64,000 bases of DNA from Microthrixaceae bacterium (lineage in GTDB: Bacteria > Actinomycetota > Acidimicrobiia > Acidimicrobiales > Microtrichaceae), in assembly GCA_023957995.1 (NCBI GenBank), contig JAMLGK010000013.1, forward strand, positions 1 to 64,000, given 5' to 3'. A program made the position numbers and the translations under genes. Of this stretch, positions 50,624 through 58,937 are shown in pieces. A model generated the notes under the pieces. The model was not told the origin of the DNA, made no database searches, and saw nothing but the letters and a program-made list of their open reading frames with translations. Every line of letters starts with the position of its first letter. Position 1 is the first letter of the stretch.

Positions 50624-52383
50624 CGCCGCCCACCTCGACCCAACGCCTCGGCAACCTGCGAGACGGTCAGCCACGGCTGGGGGTACATCACCTTCGCCAC
50701 CTGTGGGGCGAAGGCAGCCGAGGCTGCGATGACCTCGCCGGCCGGCCCGCAAGCGATCACCTCGCCCTCTGCCATCAACACCACGTCGTGTGCCCATTGC
50801 GCCACGAACTCGACATCATGTGTCGCCACCAGCACCACCCGACCCCGGCCTGCAAGGTCGGTGAGGGTCGCACCGAGGCGCTCCTTCGCAAGGTGGTCGA
50901 GGCCCCTGGTCGGCTCATCGAGCAACACGACCGCCGGATCGGGTGCGAGCTGCACCGCCACGGCGAGCGCGAGCCTCTGCCCCTCTGACAGGTCCCTGGG
51001 GTTGGACTCAGGGGGAACCGGTCCCACGAGGTGCTCCAGCCAGGCCGCTGTCGTACCCGGATCCGCCCCGGACTCGCTGTCCGCGCGGCGGCACTCCGCG
51101 CCGACCGAGGTGAGGTAGAGCAGGTCGGTCGGGCTCTGGGGCACCAGCGTCACCAGCCGTCTCGCATCGCCCGGGGAGAGACCGCCCGGATCGACCCCGC
51201 CGAGGGCGACCGACCCGGCCCGACGGCTTCCCGAACCCTGCAGTGCCCACAACAGCGACGACTTGCCCGATCCGTTGCGCCCCATCAGGGCATGGACCCG
51301 CCCCGGCGCGAGGCACAGGTCCACGTCGCTCACGGCGACAACCTCTCCGCGGACTCCGTGGGTGACCACGATCCCCGAAGCCTCCAGGTTCACTGCCGGA
51401 CGGTTCACGCCCGGACCGTCAACTCCCGAACCGTTCGTTCCCGGCGTGTCGACTCCCGTGCCGGCTCCGGTGAAGGTCTCCGGGGCCGGAGCGGTCGGAC
51501 CGCCGGGCGCGACGCCGGCCAGCCGCTCGCGCAGGTCCCCCGCGGCCCGCCTCGCCTCGCGCACCGACAGCACCGGCTCGGCCCATCCGGCCACCCGACC
51601 GAGCTGCATCACCGGAGGTGCCAGTTCACTGTGTGCCAGACGCTCCGCCACCCCACCTGCGCGCACGGTGCGCACGCCACCCGCTGGCAGCGGCCCGACC
51701 GGTTCGATGGTCACTGCCATGTCCGCGTACTGCACCACCCGCTCGAGGCGGTGCTCGGCCATCACCACGGTCATGCCGAGGTCGTGCACGAGGCGCGTGA
51801 CCGCGGCCAGCACCTCCTCGGCTGCGGTCGGGTCGAGCGCCGATGTCGGCTCGTCCAGAACCAGGATCCGGGGCTGCGCGGTGAGTGCCGCGCCGATCGC
51901 AACCCGCTGTTGCTGGCCACCCGAGAGATCTGCGAGTGCCCGCGAGCGCAACTCGGCCAGCCCGAGCAGGTCGAGCATCTCCTCGACCCGCTTGCGCATG
52001 GCATCCGCCGGCACCCCGAGTTGCTCCATCGAGTAGGCGAGCTCGTCCTCCACTACATCGGTGACGAATCCGGCCAGTGGGTCCTGGCCGACCACACCCA
52101 CGACGTCGGCGAGGTCGCGCGGCTGGTGGTCCGAGGTGTGACGACCGCCGACGACAACCTCGCCGGCCAGGGTCCCCCCGGTGAAGTGCGGCACCAGTCC
52201 GTTGATGGCTCCGAGGAGCGTGGACTTGCCCGAGCCGGTGGATCCGACGACCACGCACAGCTCACCCTCGGGGATCTCGAGGTCGACACCGCTGAGCGTC
52301 GGTGTGTCACTCCCGTCATAGGTGATCGTGACGTCGCGGAAGGAGATCGCACCCACCCCTGGCCCCGTGCCCGATCCGTTCAT
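50620..52383 (-). CDS. ECF transporter ATPase, fused A-A' (EcfA1-EcfA2-like)
   Basis: 587 residues in two ABC ATPase halves. First half: Walker A VVVGSTGSGKSTLLGAIN (about residues 40-57), ABC signature LSGGQQQRVAIG, Walker B ILVLDEPTSALDP. Second half: HALMGRNGSGKSSLLWALQ (about residue 360), LSEGQRLALAVAVQL and VVLLDEPTRGLDH. A linker rich in Thr/Gly/Pro separates them. One polypeptide carries both energising domains of an ECF transporter. ATGA overlap with the T component and GTGA with the S component. Confidence 0.87.
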   Translation of the reverse strand: MNGSGTGPGVGAISFRDVTITYDGSDTPTLSGVDLEIPEGELCVVVGSTGSGKSTLLGAINGLVPHFTGGTLAGEVVVGGRHTSDHQPRDLADVVGVVGQDPLAGFVTDVVEDELAYSMEQLGVPADAMRKRVEEMLDLLGLAELRSRALADLSGGQQQRVAIGAALTAQPRILVLDEPTSALDPTAAEEVLAAVTRLVHDLGMTVVMAEHRLERVVQYADMAVTIEPVGPLPAGGVRTVRAGGVAERLAHSELAPPVMQLGRVAGWAEPVLSVREARRAAGDLRERLAGVAPGGPTAPAPETFTGAGTGVDTPGTNGSGVDGPGVNRPAVNLEASGIVVTHGVRGEVVAVSDVDLCLAPGRVHALMGRNGSGKSSLLWALQGSGSRRAGSVALGGVDPGGLSPGDARRLVTLVPQSPTDLLYLTSVGAECRRADSESGADPGTTAAWLEHLVGPVPPESNPRDLSEGQRLALAVAVQLAPDPAVVLLDEPTRGLDHLAKERLGATLTDLAGRGRVVLVATHDVEFVAQWAHDVVLMAEGEVIACGPAGEVIAASAAFAPQVAKVMYPQPWLTVSQVAEALGRGGRR

Positions 52384-53489
52384 GGGTGGGCCAACCGTCC
52401 GGCAGGCAGGGCGGTCTCGGGAAGCCTCGGGGCGAGAACCGCCGGGAGCGCGCCGAGGAGCACTGCGCACATCGCGATCGCCGGAGCGGTGGGCCAGCCG
52501 AGCTGTGATGGCGAGGGGTTGATCGCCGCCGGGTCGTTTCCGGCCAACCAGAACACCGCTCCCGCCACGAGGACCCCACAGGTCGCGACCGCCGTCTCCG
52601 GCCACGACCAGGGGTCCGGCCGGTAGCGGGTGATGTCGACGCGCCTCCCCGACAGCACGAGCCCAACTCCGGACAGGGCCAGCCCGGCCCCCAGCATCGG
52701 CGCTGCGAGCGCCCACCCCAGAGTGGCGTCGAGGCTCGCATAGGTGCCCACGCACAGGCAGCCCAGCCCGACGACCACCGACAGGGTGATCGCCCGATTG
52801 GTGGCCACCGAGACCGCACGCGCCCGACCGTGGCCCCGCGAGTCCATGGCGGCGGCCAGCATCAGCGAACGGTCGAGGGCATCGGTTGCGACGGGCACCA
52901 CGATGTCGCGCAGCACGTGCGTGCGCCGACCCACGTCACCGCGGAGCCGTCGCGCCCGGTTGACGCGCTGGGCGCTCACGACCAGCTGTGGGGCGACCGA
53001 GAGCGCCACCGTGACCGCCACCGCCACCTCGTGGAGCGCTGGTGGCACCGAGGCCAGGAGGCGCTTCGGGTTGGCCAACACGTTCGCCGCTCCGATGCAG
53101 ATGATCAGCGTGGCGAGCCGCAGGCCTTCCCGCACCGCTGACACAACGGCCTCTGCTGTGACCAAACCCCCGATCCTGATTCCTGCTGCGGCTTCGGGCA
53201 GCGGCAGCTCCGGCAGGGTGAACAGCTCGGTGGTGCCCGCGCCGGCGTCGAGGAGCACCCGGAACACCACCCGGACAGCGATGATGATCAGCGCCAGGTA
53301 CAGGTAGTACTTGAACCCGCGCGCCCACGGTGCGGACCCCCGACGGGCGGCGACGACGAGCGCCACGACCGCGAGGATCAGTGCGAGGAGCACCAGGTTG
53401 GTCGTTCGGCTGGCCGCGGTTGCCATGCCGAGCGCCCAGATCCACCAGGCACCCGGATGCAACATGCGCGGAATCGAGCGGGCTGTCAC
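52380..53489 (-). CDS. ECF transporter T component (transmembrane)
   Basis: 369 residues. Five or more TM helices and the ARR/ARG-type coupling motifs RARRLRGDVG (about residue 182) and MDSRGHGRARAV (about 217) that define EcfT. A helix set near the C-terminus (ALGLSLSGVGLVL... TAVATCGVLVAGAVFWLAG) is extra to many EcfT proteins. Start GTG 53489; an internal ATG at 53465 is possible. It lies 23 bp after the DUF4430-like gene stop and overlaps the ATPase start (ATGA). Confidence 0.83.
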   Translation of the reverse strand: MTARSIPRMLHPGAWWIWALGMATAASRTTNLVLLALILAVVALVVAARRGSAPWARGFKYYLYLALIIIAVRVVFRVLLDAGAGTTELFTLPELPLPEAAAGIRIGGLVTAEAVVSAVREGLRLATLIICIGAANVLANPKRLLASVPPALHEVAVAVTVALSVAPQLVVSAQRVNRARRLRGDVGRRTHVLRDIVVPVATDALDRSLMLAAAMDSRGHGRARAVSVATNRAITLSVVVGLGCLCVGTYASLDATLGWALAAPMLGAGLALSGVGLVLSGRRVDITRYRPDPWSWPETAVATCGVLVAGAVFWLAGNDPAAINPSPSQLGWPTAPAIAMCAVLLGALPAVLAPRLPETALPAGRLAHP

Positions 53490-53512
53490 CGTCGCACCCG
53501 TGATCCCACCGC

Positions 53513-54571
53513 TCAGCCCGTCGGGTCGATGCCGTCGCCGGACACGCCGTCGCCGGACACGCCCTCGATGCTCAGCGCGTCGGCCGACACCCTGAAGCGT
53601 CTGCGGTTCACGACCACTGCCCCGGCCGCCACCGCAGCCACAGTGCCGAGGGCCAGGGCCGTACCGAGCGGGCCACCGGGGCCGCTTCGACCACTGTCGG
53701 CCAGTGTGACCGTCGAGAGGGCTTCCTCACTGTCACCCTCGCTGTCACCGTCGTCCCCGTCGGGAGCGGTGCCATCGGAGCTGTGCTCACCGTCGGTCGG
53801 CTCGGTGGAGCTGGTGGTCGTATCCGCACCGGCGACCGCAGAGGTGCTCGGCGCGGTGGTGGTCTGGGATGTGACCGTGGGCGTTGTCGTCGTCGCGCCC
53901 GGTGCAGCGGGCTGCCCGCCCCCCGGGGCGACGCCGGTGCCGGGATCGACGCCGGGCCCCGCCGGCGCGGGCGCCGCCTGTCGTGGAGTGGTACCGGGCG
54001 CGACGCTCGAGCGCGGCACCGTGGCCCTCGGTGCGGCCGTGGTGGCCGTGGTGGCGGCGTCACAGTCCACACCGGTGCTTCCACCACCCGCCACCGGGGT
54101 GAACGTGGAGCTCCTCGGCGCAGCGGTGCCACCTGCACCTGAGCCGCGGACGAAGGACCAGCCCTCGACCGTGCCGGGCTGGGGATCACGGCCACTCATG
54201 CCCGCACTGCTGTAGCACCAGTCCTTGCCCCGGTCAGCGATCCAGTACGACCAGTAGGCGGTCGCAGGAGGCGGCATGATGCAGAGGTCCAGGGACTCGT
54301 CGGGCTGACCGTCGATCCGGCACAGGAAACTGGGCGAACGACTCGCCCCTTGCACGTCGAAATCAGCGCCGACGAGGGCGGCATAGCCGGTGCTCGGATC
54401 GCCCGGCGCACAGCCGACCTCGACGCCACCACCGAAGGCACCGAAGTCGACCACCACGGTCACGCCAGATGCCCCCGGACATGGTCCCGGAGCTGCTCCC
54501 GCCTGGGGAGCGGCGAAGAGAACTCCCAACGACCCCGCGAGCACTCCGGCGACTGCTATGACCGTCCGCAT
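53513..54571 (-). CDS. Membrane-anchored DUF4430-like protein
   Basis: 352 residues. Signal peptide (MRTVIAVAGVLAGSLGVLFAAPQAGA), a DUF4430-like domain at about residues 30-155 (GVTVVVDFGAFGGGVEVGC, CRIDGQPDESLDLCIMPPP, YWSYWIADRGKDWCYSS, GTVEGWSFV), a long Pro/Thr/Ser-rich stalk with acidic segment, and a C-terminal TM helix (LGTALALGTVAAVAAGAVVV) with a basic tail. The Thr/Pro stalk would hold the binding head off the membrane. Its ATG overlaps the alpha-barrel gene's TGA by one base. In animal B12 carriers the same fold is the beta domain; this looks like the cobalamin-contacting partner of the alpha-barrel protein. Confidence 0.8.
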   Translation of the reverse strand: MRTVIAVAGVLAGSLGVLFAAPQAGAAPGPCPGASGVTVVVDFGAFGGGVEVGCAPGDPSTGYAALVGADFDVQGASRSPSFLCRIDGQPDESLDLCIMPPPATAYWSYWIADRGKDWCYSSAGMSGRDPQPGTVEGWSFVRGSGAGGTAAPRSSTFTPVAGGGSTGVDCDAATTATTAAPRATVPRSSVAPGTTPRQAAPAPAGPGVDPGTGVAPGGGQPAAPGATTTTPTVTSQTTTAPSTSAVAGADTTTSSTEPTDGEHSSDGTAPDGDDGDSEGDSEEALSTVTLADSGRSGPGGPLGTALALGTVAAVAAGAVVVNRRRFRVSADALSIEGVSGDGVSGDGIDPTG

Positions 54572-55869
54572 CAACCGGTCACCGAGAGCGCAGCACCTCC
54601 GGAGACCTGCGAGGTGGTCACCTGTTCGCCAGCCACCTGCGGGACGCCGCCCGCAGCGGTGGTCCCGCCTGGTGTGGTGTCGTCCGGTGTGGGCACCGCT
54701 GTCGTGGTCGTCGTGCCGGTCGGATCGGTCGAGGGTTCATCGACGATGTCGACGAACAACGCGGCTCCCAGACCCAACACCGCCTGGGAGGTGGCCCGGC
54801 GCCACTGGTCGCGTCCGGCATCGGCGATGCCCGACTCCAGCGCGGCGGCTCGCCCCGCAGGGTCATAGGCGACAGCACCTCGGTCGGCCTCGGCCGGCGT
54901 GCCCACGGATTCCGATCCCAGCTGCAGCTGACCGGTGATCCAGGCGGTGGCGGAATCAGCAGCCGCGGTACGGCCCACCGCCCGCAGGGTCTGGGCGATC
55001 AGCCCGGTGCTGTTGGCATTCGGGGCCTCGGTGTACTTGCCTCCGCCGAAGGAGCCATCGGGCTCCTGGCGTGCGACCAGCCATTCCACCGCGTCGGACA
55101 CAACGGTCTCGAGCTGTTCGTCCCGGTCGAGACCGAGCAGCACCTGTACCGCCAGGGCCGTGGCGTCGGGATCGGCCTCGGAGTCATCGGTGCAGCCGGA
55201 AGCGTCGTCGTAGACCAGCCGGAACCCGCCACCGGGGCACTGCTGGGCCGCGAGGAACGACACGGCCTCCCGGGGCACACCGTCAGCGGTGTGTGCGAGG
55301 GCCATCATCGCCCACGACTGGGACAGGGCGAGGCTGTAGTCGGGCCCGTACGGGTTGCGGTCGGAGAACCGACCCGCCTGGTCGCCGGTGGGATTCATCA
55401 GCGAGCGCATCTCAGCTTCCAGGTCGACTCCGCCCACATCGTCGGTTTCGAGACCGGCGCCGATGGCCACCAGGTAGACCTTGGCGAGCGCTCCTGAGAT
55501 TCGCACACCGGCGAATTCCGGACCCTGGTCATCCCAGGTGGAATAGGAGCCGAGATTGTCCAGGAGTTTCTGCGCCTGGGCCCGGGTAGCGGGTTCCGCA
55601 CCACGACCGGTGGCGATCCGGGCGAGGGCGAAGTCACCCATGAGACCCCAGTCGGTCGTGCCCGGCATGAATCCCGGCAACTCACCGGAGTTGGCGGCCA
55701 GTTCCGCGTCCAGCCATGCCACGGCACCCTCGGCCGCCGCGCTGGAGTCGTCCGCACCAACGGCGGCGGGGCCGACGAGGAGAACTGCGAGCACGGCCAC
55801 GAGGGACGCTCTCATCACCCGCCGCGGTGCAGACCGGCGGTTGGATCGGTGGTCGGTGGCTCTGGTCAT
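54571..55869 (-). CDS. Secreted alpha/alpha-barrel protein resembling the transcobalamin/intrinsic-factor alpha domain
   Basis: 432 residues. A basic signal peptide (RRVMRASLVAVLAVLLVGPAAVGADD), then a helical-hairpin repeat protein of the prenyltransferase/squalene-cyclase class, the fold of the cobalamin-carrier alpha domain: WLDAELAANSGELPGFM, FALARIATGRG, SLALSQSWAMMALAHTA, GVPREAVSFLAAQQCPGGGF, DPDATALAVQVLLGL, VEWLVARQEPDGSFGGGKYTEAPNANSTGLIAQTLRAVGRT. A Thr/Pro tail follows the barrel. SD GGGAGG 4 bases before ATG 55869. First gene of a five-gene B12-riboswitch operon with a DUF4430-like protein and an ECF importer. Binding to cobalamin is inferred from fold, context and regulation. 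Confidence 0.8.
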   Translation of the reverse strand: MTRATDHRSNRRSAPRRVMRASLVAVLAVLLVGPAAVGADDSSAAAEGAVAWLDAELAANSGELPGFMPGTTDWGLMGDFALARIATGRGAEPATRAQAQKLLDNLGSYSTWDDQGPEFAGVRISGALAKVYLVAIGAGLETDDVGGVDLEAEMRSLMNPTGDQAGRFSDRNPYGPDYSLALSQSWAMMALAHTADGVPREAVSFLAAQQCPGGGFRLVYDDASGCTDDSEADPDATALAVQVLLGLDRDEQLETVVSDAVEWLVARQEPDGSFGGGKYTEAPNANSTGLIAQTLRAVGRTAAADSATAWITGQLQLGSESVGTPAEADRGAVAYDPAGRAAALESGIADAGRDQWRRATSQAVLGLGAALFVDIVDEPSTDPTGTTTTTAVPTPDDTTPGGTTAAGGVPQVAGEQVTTSQVSGGAALSVTG

Positions 55870-55914
55870 GGTTCCTCCCGGTGTCGTGACCCGGGGGAAC
55901 CGCAAGCCGGTTCC
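55870..55914 (-). promoter_or_regulatory. SD-sequestering and alternative hairpins of riboswitch 2
   Basis: GGTTCCCCCGG pairs with CCGGG-A-GGAACC (55870-55901): an 11-bp stem with a bulged A that buries the GGGAGG ribosome site. The competing hairpin GGAACCG/CGGTTCC (55896-55914) shares its GGTTCC arm, so the two cannot coexist. This is a textbook translational on/off switch. Confidence 0.75.
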
Positions 55915-55929
55915 TGCGGGCTCCGACGT

Positions 55930-56090
55930 CCGCTTTCCGCGGCGGACGGTCTCGAAGCATCTGTCACCCGTGTCGGTGCTCCGGCTCGCACGACTGATCA
56001 GGGTGACCACCTGGGTGGCCGTCGTGCCTACGGTTGCGGGACAGCGTCGGATTCCGACCGACTTCCCCAACAAGGGAGATGCAAGTTCTG
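55930..56090 (-). ncRNA. Cobalamin riboswitch 2
   Basis: On the minus strand: GTTGGGGAAGTCGGTCGGAA, then TCCGACGCTGTCCCGCAACC followed by GTAG, the core signature, a variable arm, and a B12-box-like GAGCCGGAGCACCGAC at about 55972-55987. It lies upstream of the alpha-barrel gene and its SD switch, so cobalamin levels would control the whole ECF operon. Boundaries are approximate. Confidence 0.9.
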
Positions 56091-56178
56091 AATGTGTCAG
56101 TTGCCCGCCGTTGCGGACCTGCCCATCTGAGCACCCTTGCGCATGACTCGCAAGCTCCAGTGGGTATGGTGACTCGCC

Positions 56179-56649
56179 ATGGCTGACGAGCACGTCCTCT
56201 CACAGGCCGCGTACGACCGACTCGTCGCGGAACTCGAAGAACTCCGGACCAAGGGCCGTATCGAGCTCGCGGACCGCATCGAACGCGCCCGCGAGCACGG
56301 CGACCTCAAGGAGAACGCGGAGTACCACGCGGCCAAGGACGACAAGGCGAAGATGGAGACCCGGATCGCCCACATCGCCGACAAGATCGACAAGGCCGTG
56401 ATAGTCGAGGCCGAGGGCTCCGACCAGGTGATGGTCGGAAGCGTCGTGACGATCCGCTACGAGGGCGACGACCCCGACGAGACCGAGAAGTACCTGGTCG
56501 GCTCGATCGAGGAACGCCACGACGACCTGCACGTGGTGTCTCCGACCTCTCCGATGGGCGAGGCCCTCCTGGGCCACGCCGCCGGCGACACGGTCACCTA
56601 CGACGCCCCCGCCGGCCCTCTGAGCATCGAGGTGGTCGAGGTCTCCTGA
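56179..56649 (+). CDS. greA: Transcription elongation factor GreA
   Basis: 156 residues. N-terminal coiled coil (LSQAAYDRLVAELEELRTKG, then DLKENAEYHAAKDDKAKMETRI) with acidic tip residues near the turn, and the C-terminal FKBP-like domain (VGSVVTIRYEGDDPDETEKYLVGS, SPMGEALLGHAAGDTVTYDAPAG). It rescues backtracked RNA polymerase by stimulating cleavage of the RNA end. Usual length and gene order are normal for Actinobacteria. Start ATG 56179. Confidence 0.95.
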   Translation: MADEHVLSQAAYDRLVAELEELRTKGRIELADRIERAREHGDLKENAEYHAAKDDKAKMETRIAHIADKIDKAVIVEAEGSDQVMVGSVVTIRYEGDDPDETEKYLVGSIEERHDDLHVVSPTSPMGEALLGHAAGDTVTYDAPAGPLSIEVVEVS

Positions 56650-56763
56650 GAGCCACCCCGGGATCTCCCGGCGAACCCCATTGTGACATTCGCCACAGCT
56701 GGTTCGTCGTGATCGCCTAGTGTGGTGACCGGTCGCACACGGGACCACGACGAGGAGAGACAC

Positions 56764-57138
56764 ATGCTCAAGGGTTTCAAGGAGTTCCTGACCAGGGGCA
56801 ACGCGGTCGACCTGGCGGTCGGCGTCGTGATCGGTGCTGCGTTCGGCACGGTCATCACTGCGATCGTGGACGGTCTGATCGATCCGATCGTCGGAGCCAT
56901 CCTGCCCGGCGATGTCGACAACCTCAGTCTGAAGGTGTTCGAGATCGGCGGTGCGGAGATCGCCTGGGGCCTGATCCTCTCAGCGCTCATCACATTCGTG
57001 GCGACCGCGTTCGCCATCTACTTCTTCGTCGTGATGCCGATGAATGCATGGGCCGCACGCCGCAAGGACGATGCCGACGAGGAGCCCACCAACGAGGAGA
57101 AGATCGTCACCCTCCTCGAACAGATCGCCTCCAAGTAG
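56764..57138 (+). CDS. mscL: Large-conductance mechanosensitive channel
   Basis: 124 residues. N-terminal amphipathic helix MLKGFKEFLTRGNAVDLAVGV, TM1 with VVIGAAFGTVITAIVDGLIDPIVGAILPG, a periplasmic loop (GDVDNLSLKVFEIGGAEIAWG), TM2 (LILSALITFVATAFAIYFFVVMPM) and a charged C-terminal tail (KDDADEEPTNEEKIVTLLEQIA). SD GAGGAGAG before ATG 56764. Opens under hypo-osmotic shock. Confidence 0.95.
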   Translation: MLKGFKEFLTRGNAVDLAVGVVIGAAFGTVITAIVDGLIDPIVGAILPGDVDNLSLKVFEIGGAEIAWGLILSALITFVATAFAIYFFVVMPMNAWAARRKDDADEEPTNEEKIVTLLEQIASK

Positions 57139-57165
57139 CTCGTCCGGGTCGGTCCGGACCCGCAC

Positions 57166-58758
57166 TCATGTGCTCGGCGCGGCGGTGAGCACCACCGGTA
57201 CGCCCAGACGGTCCGCCAGCATCCCCGCCCGATCGTTCGCACTGAACAACTCGAGATCGAGGTCACGTTCGGTGGCCGGGTGCAACTGGAGTTCCAGCAC
57301 GTCACCCGTTCCGGAATCCCCTGACCTCTGCGGGTCCCCGGGCCGTCCGACCAGCGAGACGCTGCTGACCCCTCCGTCGTGGTTCCGGTCCAACGCGATC
57401 GCCACCCTCAGCAGCGCAGCCATCGAACGGACCCGCTCGCGGTCTTCCTCGCCCAGCGCGGCGAACTCCGGGTGCTTCGACTCCGACGGCTGACTCTTGC
57501 GGTGGTAGCGGGCGGTCTGCGCGATCAGCTCCTTTTCGTTGTCGGTGAAACCCGTGAGGTGCTCCGAGTTGCGGATCACGTAGTAGCTGTGCTTGTGGTG
57601 TGCGCTGTGCGAGATGAACAGGCCCGTGTTGGCGAGCAGCGCAGCGGCCTCGAGCAGCTCCCTGTCCGCATTGCCCAGGCCGAGCCGAGCGCCGAGCAGA
57701 TCGAACAGCTCCAGGGCATGGCGTGCGACCCTCAGAGCGTGACGCGGATCCTCGTCGCAGACCTCGAGCAGGTGCATGACCGATGCGCGACGGAGATCTG
57801 ACAGATGCCGCATTGCGGTCGACGAACGCCGGCGGGCGAAGGCGTCGAGAAGCACGCCCTCGCGCAGCGCGTAGTCCGAGAACGTGAGCGACTCCACACC
57901 GAAGGCCTCACAGACCCCCTCGAGCACCAGCGCTCCGCCCAGCAGGATGTCCGAACGGGAGCGATCGATGCCCGGCAACTCGGAGCGCTCTTCGACCGTG
58001 CGCGCCTCGATGAGGTCCGAGACCACCTTCTTCAGCGCCTTGCGGGTGAGAACCTGACCGGTCATCTCGGACGGAGCGCTGTCCCCCTTGCGGGCGATCG
58101 ACATCCTGAAGAGGGTCTCGGCGGTACCCGAACACGCCACCGCCACCTCGTGGACGAACGGCTCCGCCTCGTGGGCGGCGGCTGCGAGCCGCGCCCGGAT
58201 GAAGTTCCGGCACCGCTGGACGTCCTGGTCTCCGACCCGCGCCTCGGCGAAGAATGCCCGGGTCATGCGGATCGAACCGAGCTTGTGGGATCGGGCGAAG
58301 AGGACCTCGGTTCCGAGTCCGATCAGCACCTCGGTACTTCCGCCGCCCACGTCGACCAACAACAGCGGCCGGTCGTAGAGCGGCAGGGCCTGGAGCACCC
58401 CGAGCTGGATCAGTCGAGCCTCCTCGATGCCCGAGATCACGTTGACGGTCACGCCCGCCTCCTCGAGCGCCCGTCGCGTGAACTCCGCTGCGTTGGTGGC
58501 CTCGCGAACCGCAGAGGTGGCAACCGCGAACACTTCGGCGTCGAGCCCGTTGGCGATGTCGGCACACCGTCCCAGCGCAGCGACGCCGCGGTCCATCGCA
58601 TCGGAGGAGAGCTCCTTCATGTCGCCGACCCCGGAGCCCAGGCGGACCACCTCCTTGTGCTTCGTGAGCACCTCGAACCGTCCCGATGGGGCCGAACGAG
58701 CAACCACCATGTGGACCGAGTTCGTGCCGACGTCGATCGCGGCCACCACCTCGGGCAT
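57166..58758 (-). CDS. Ppx/GppA-type exopolyphosphatase with HD-like C-terminus
   Basis: 530 residues. Actin-like ATPase domain: VAAIDVGTNSVHMVVAR (phosphate-1), EVFAVATSAVREATNAAEF, LLVDVGGGSTEVLIG (phosphate-2), GSIRMTRAFF and ACSGTAETLFRMS; then a helical C-terminal region with H-D-like sequence (LANTGLFISHSAHHKHSYYVIRNS, IAQTARYHRK). It hydrolyses polyphosphate or (p)ppGpp-type phosphates. The start is ATG 58758; a longer GTG start at 58854 is possible. Divergent from rsgA, convergent with mscL. Confidence 0.9.
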   Translation of the reverse strand: MPEVVAAIDVGTNSVHMVVARSAPSGRFEVLTKHKEVVRLGSGVGDMKELSSDAMDRGVAALGRCADIANGLDAEVFAVATSAVREATNAAEFTRRALEEAGVTVNVISGIEEARLIQLGVLQALPLYDRPLLLVDVGGGSTEVLIGLGTEVLFARSHKLGSIRMTRAFFAEARVGDQDVQRCRNFIRARLAAAAHEAEPFVHEVAVACSGTAETLFRMSIARKGDSAPSEMTGQVLTRKALKKVVSDLIEARTVEERSELPGIDRSRSDILLGGALVLEGVCEAFGVESLTFSDYALREGVLLDAFARRRSSTAMRHLSDLRRASVMHLLEVCDEDPRHALRVARHALELFDLLGARLGLGNADRELLEAAALLANTGLFISHSAHHKHSYYVIRNSEHLTGFTDNEKELIAQTARYHRKSQPSESKHPEFAALGEEDRERVRSMAALLRVAIALDRNHDGGVSSVSLVGRPGDPQRSGDSGTGDVLELQLHPATERDLDLELFSANDRAGMLADRLGVPVVLTAAPST

Positions 58759-58937
58759 GTCGGAACTGACTCCCGATTCGCGGTCGGGTCGCTCCGGCAG
58801 CTTCCCGGTCGACTTCGATCTGGTGGGTCCGGCCGAGCCGCTGGGGTGCACCACCTAACCCTAGGAGTGGCCGGGCGGACCGACACGAATTGGCCGATGT
58901 GGAACCCTGGTCCTCCCGGCGTGGCAGCATCTGCTGG

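Noticed and set aside
50620..52755. Longer start for the fused ATPase at 52755
   Set aside because: The first 124 residues are antisense-like and overlap the T component; ATG 52383 overlaps its stop as ATGA.
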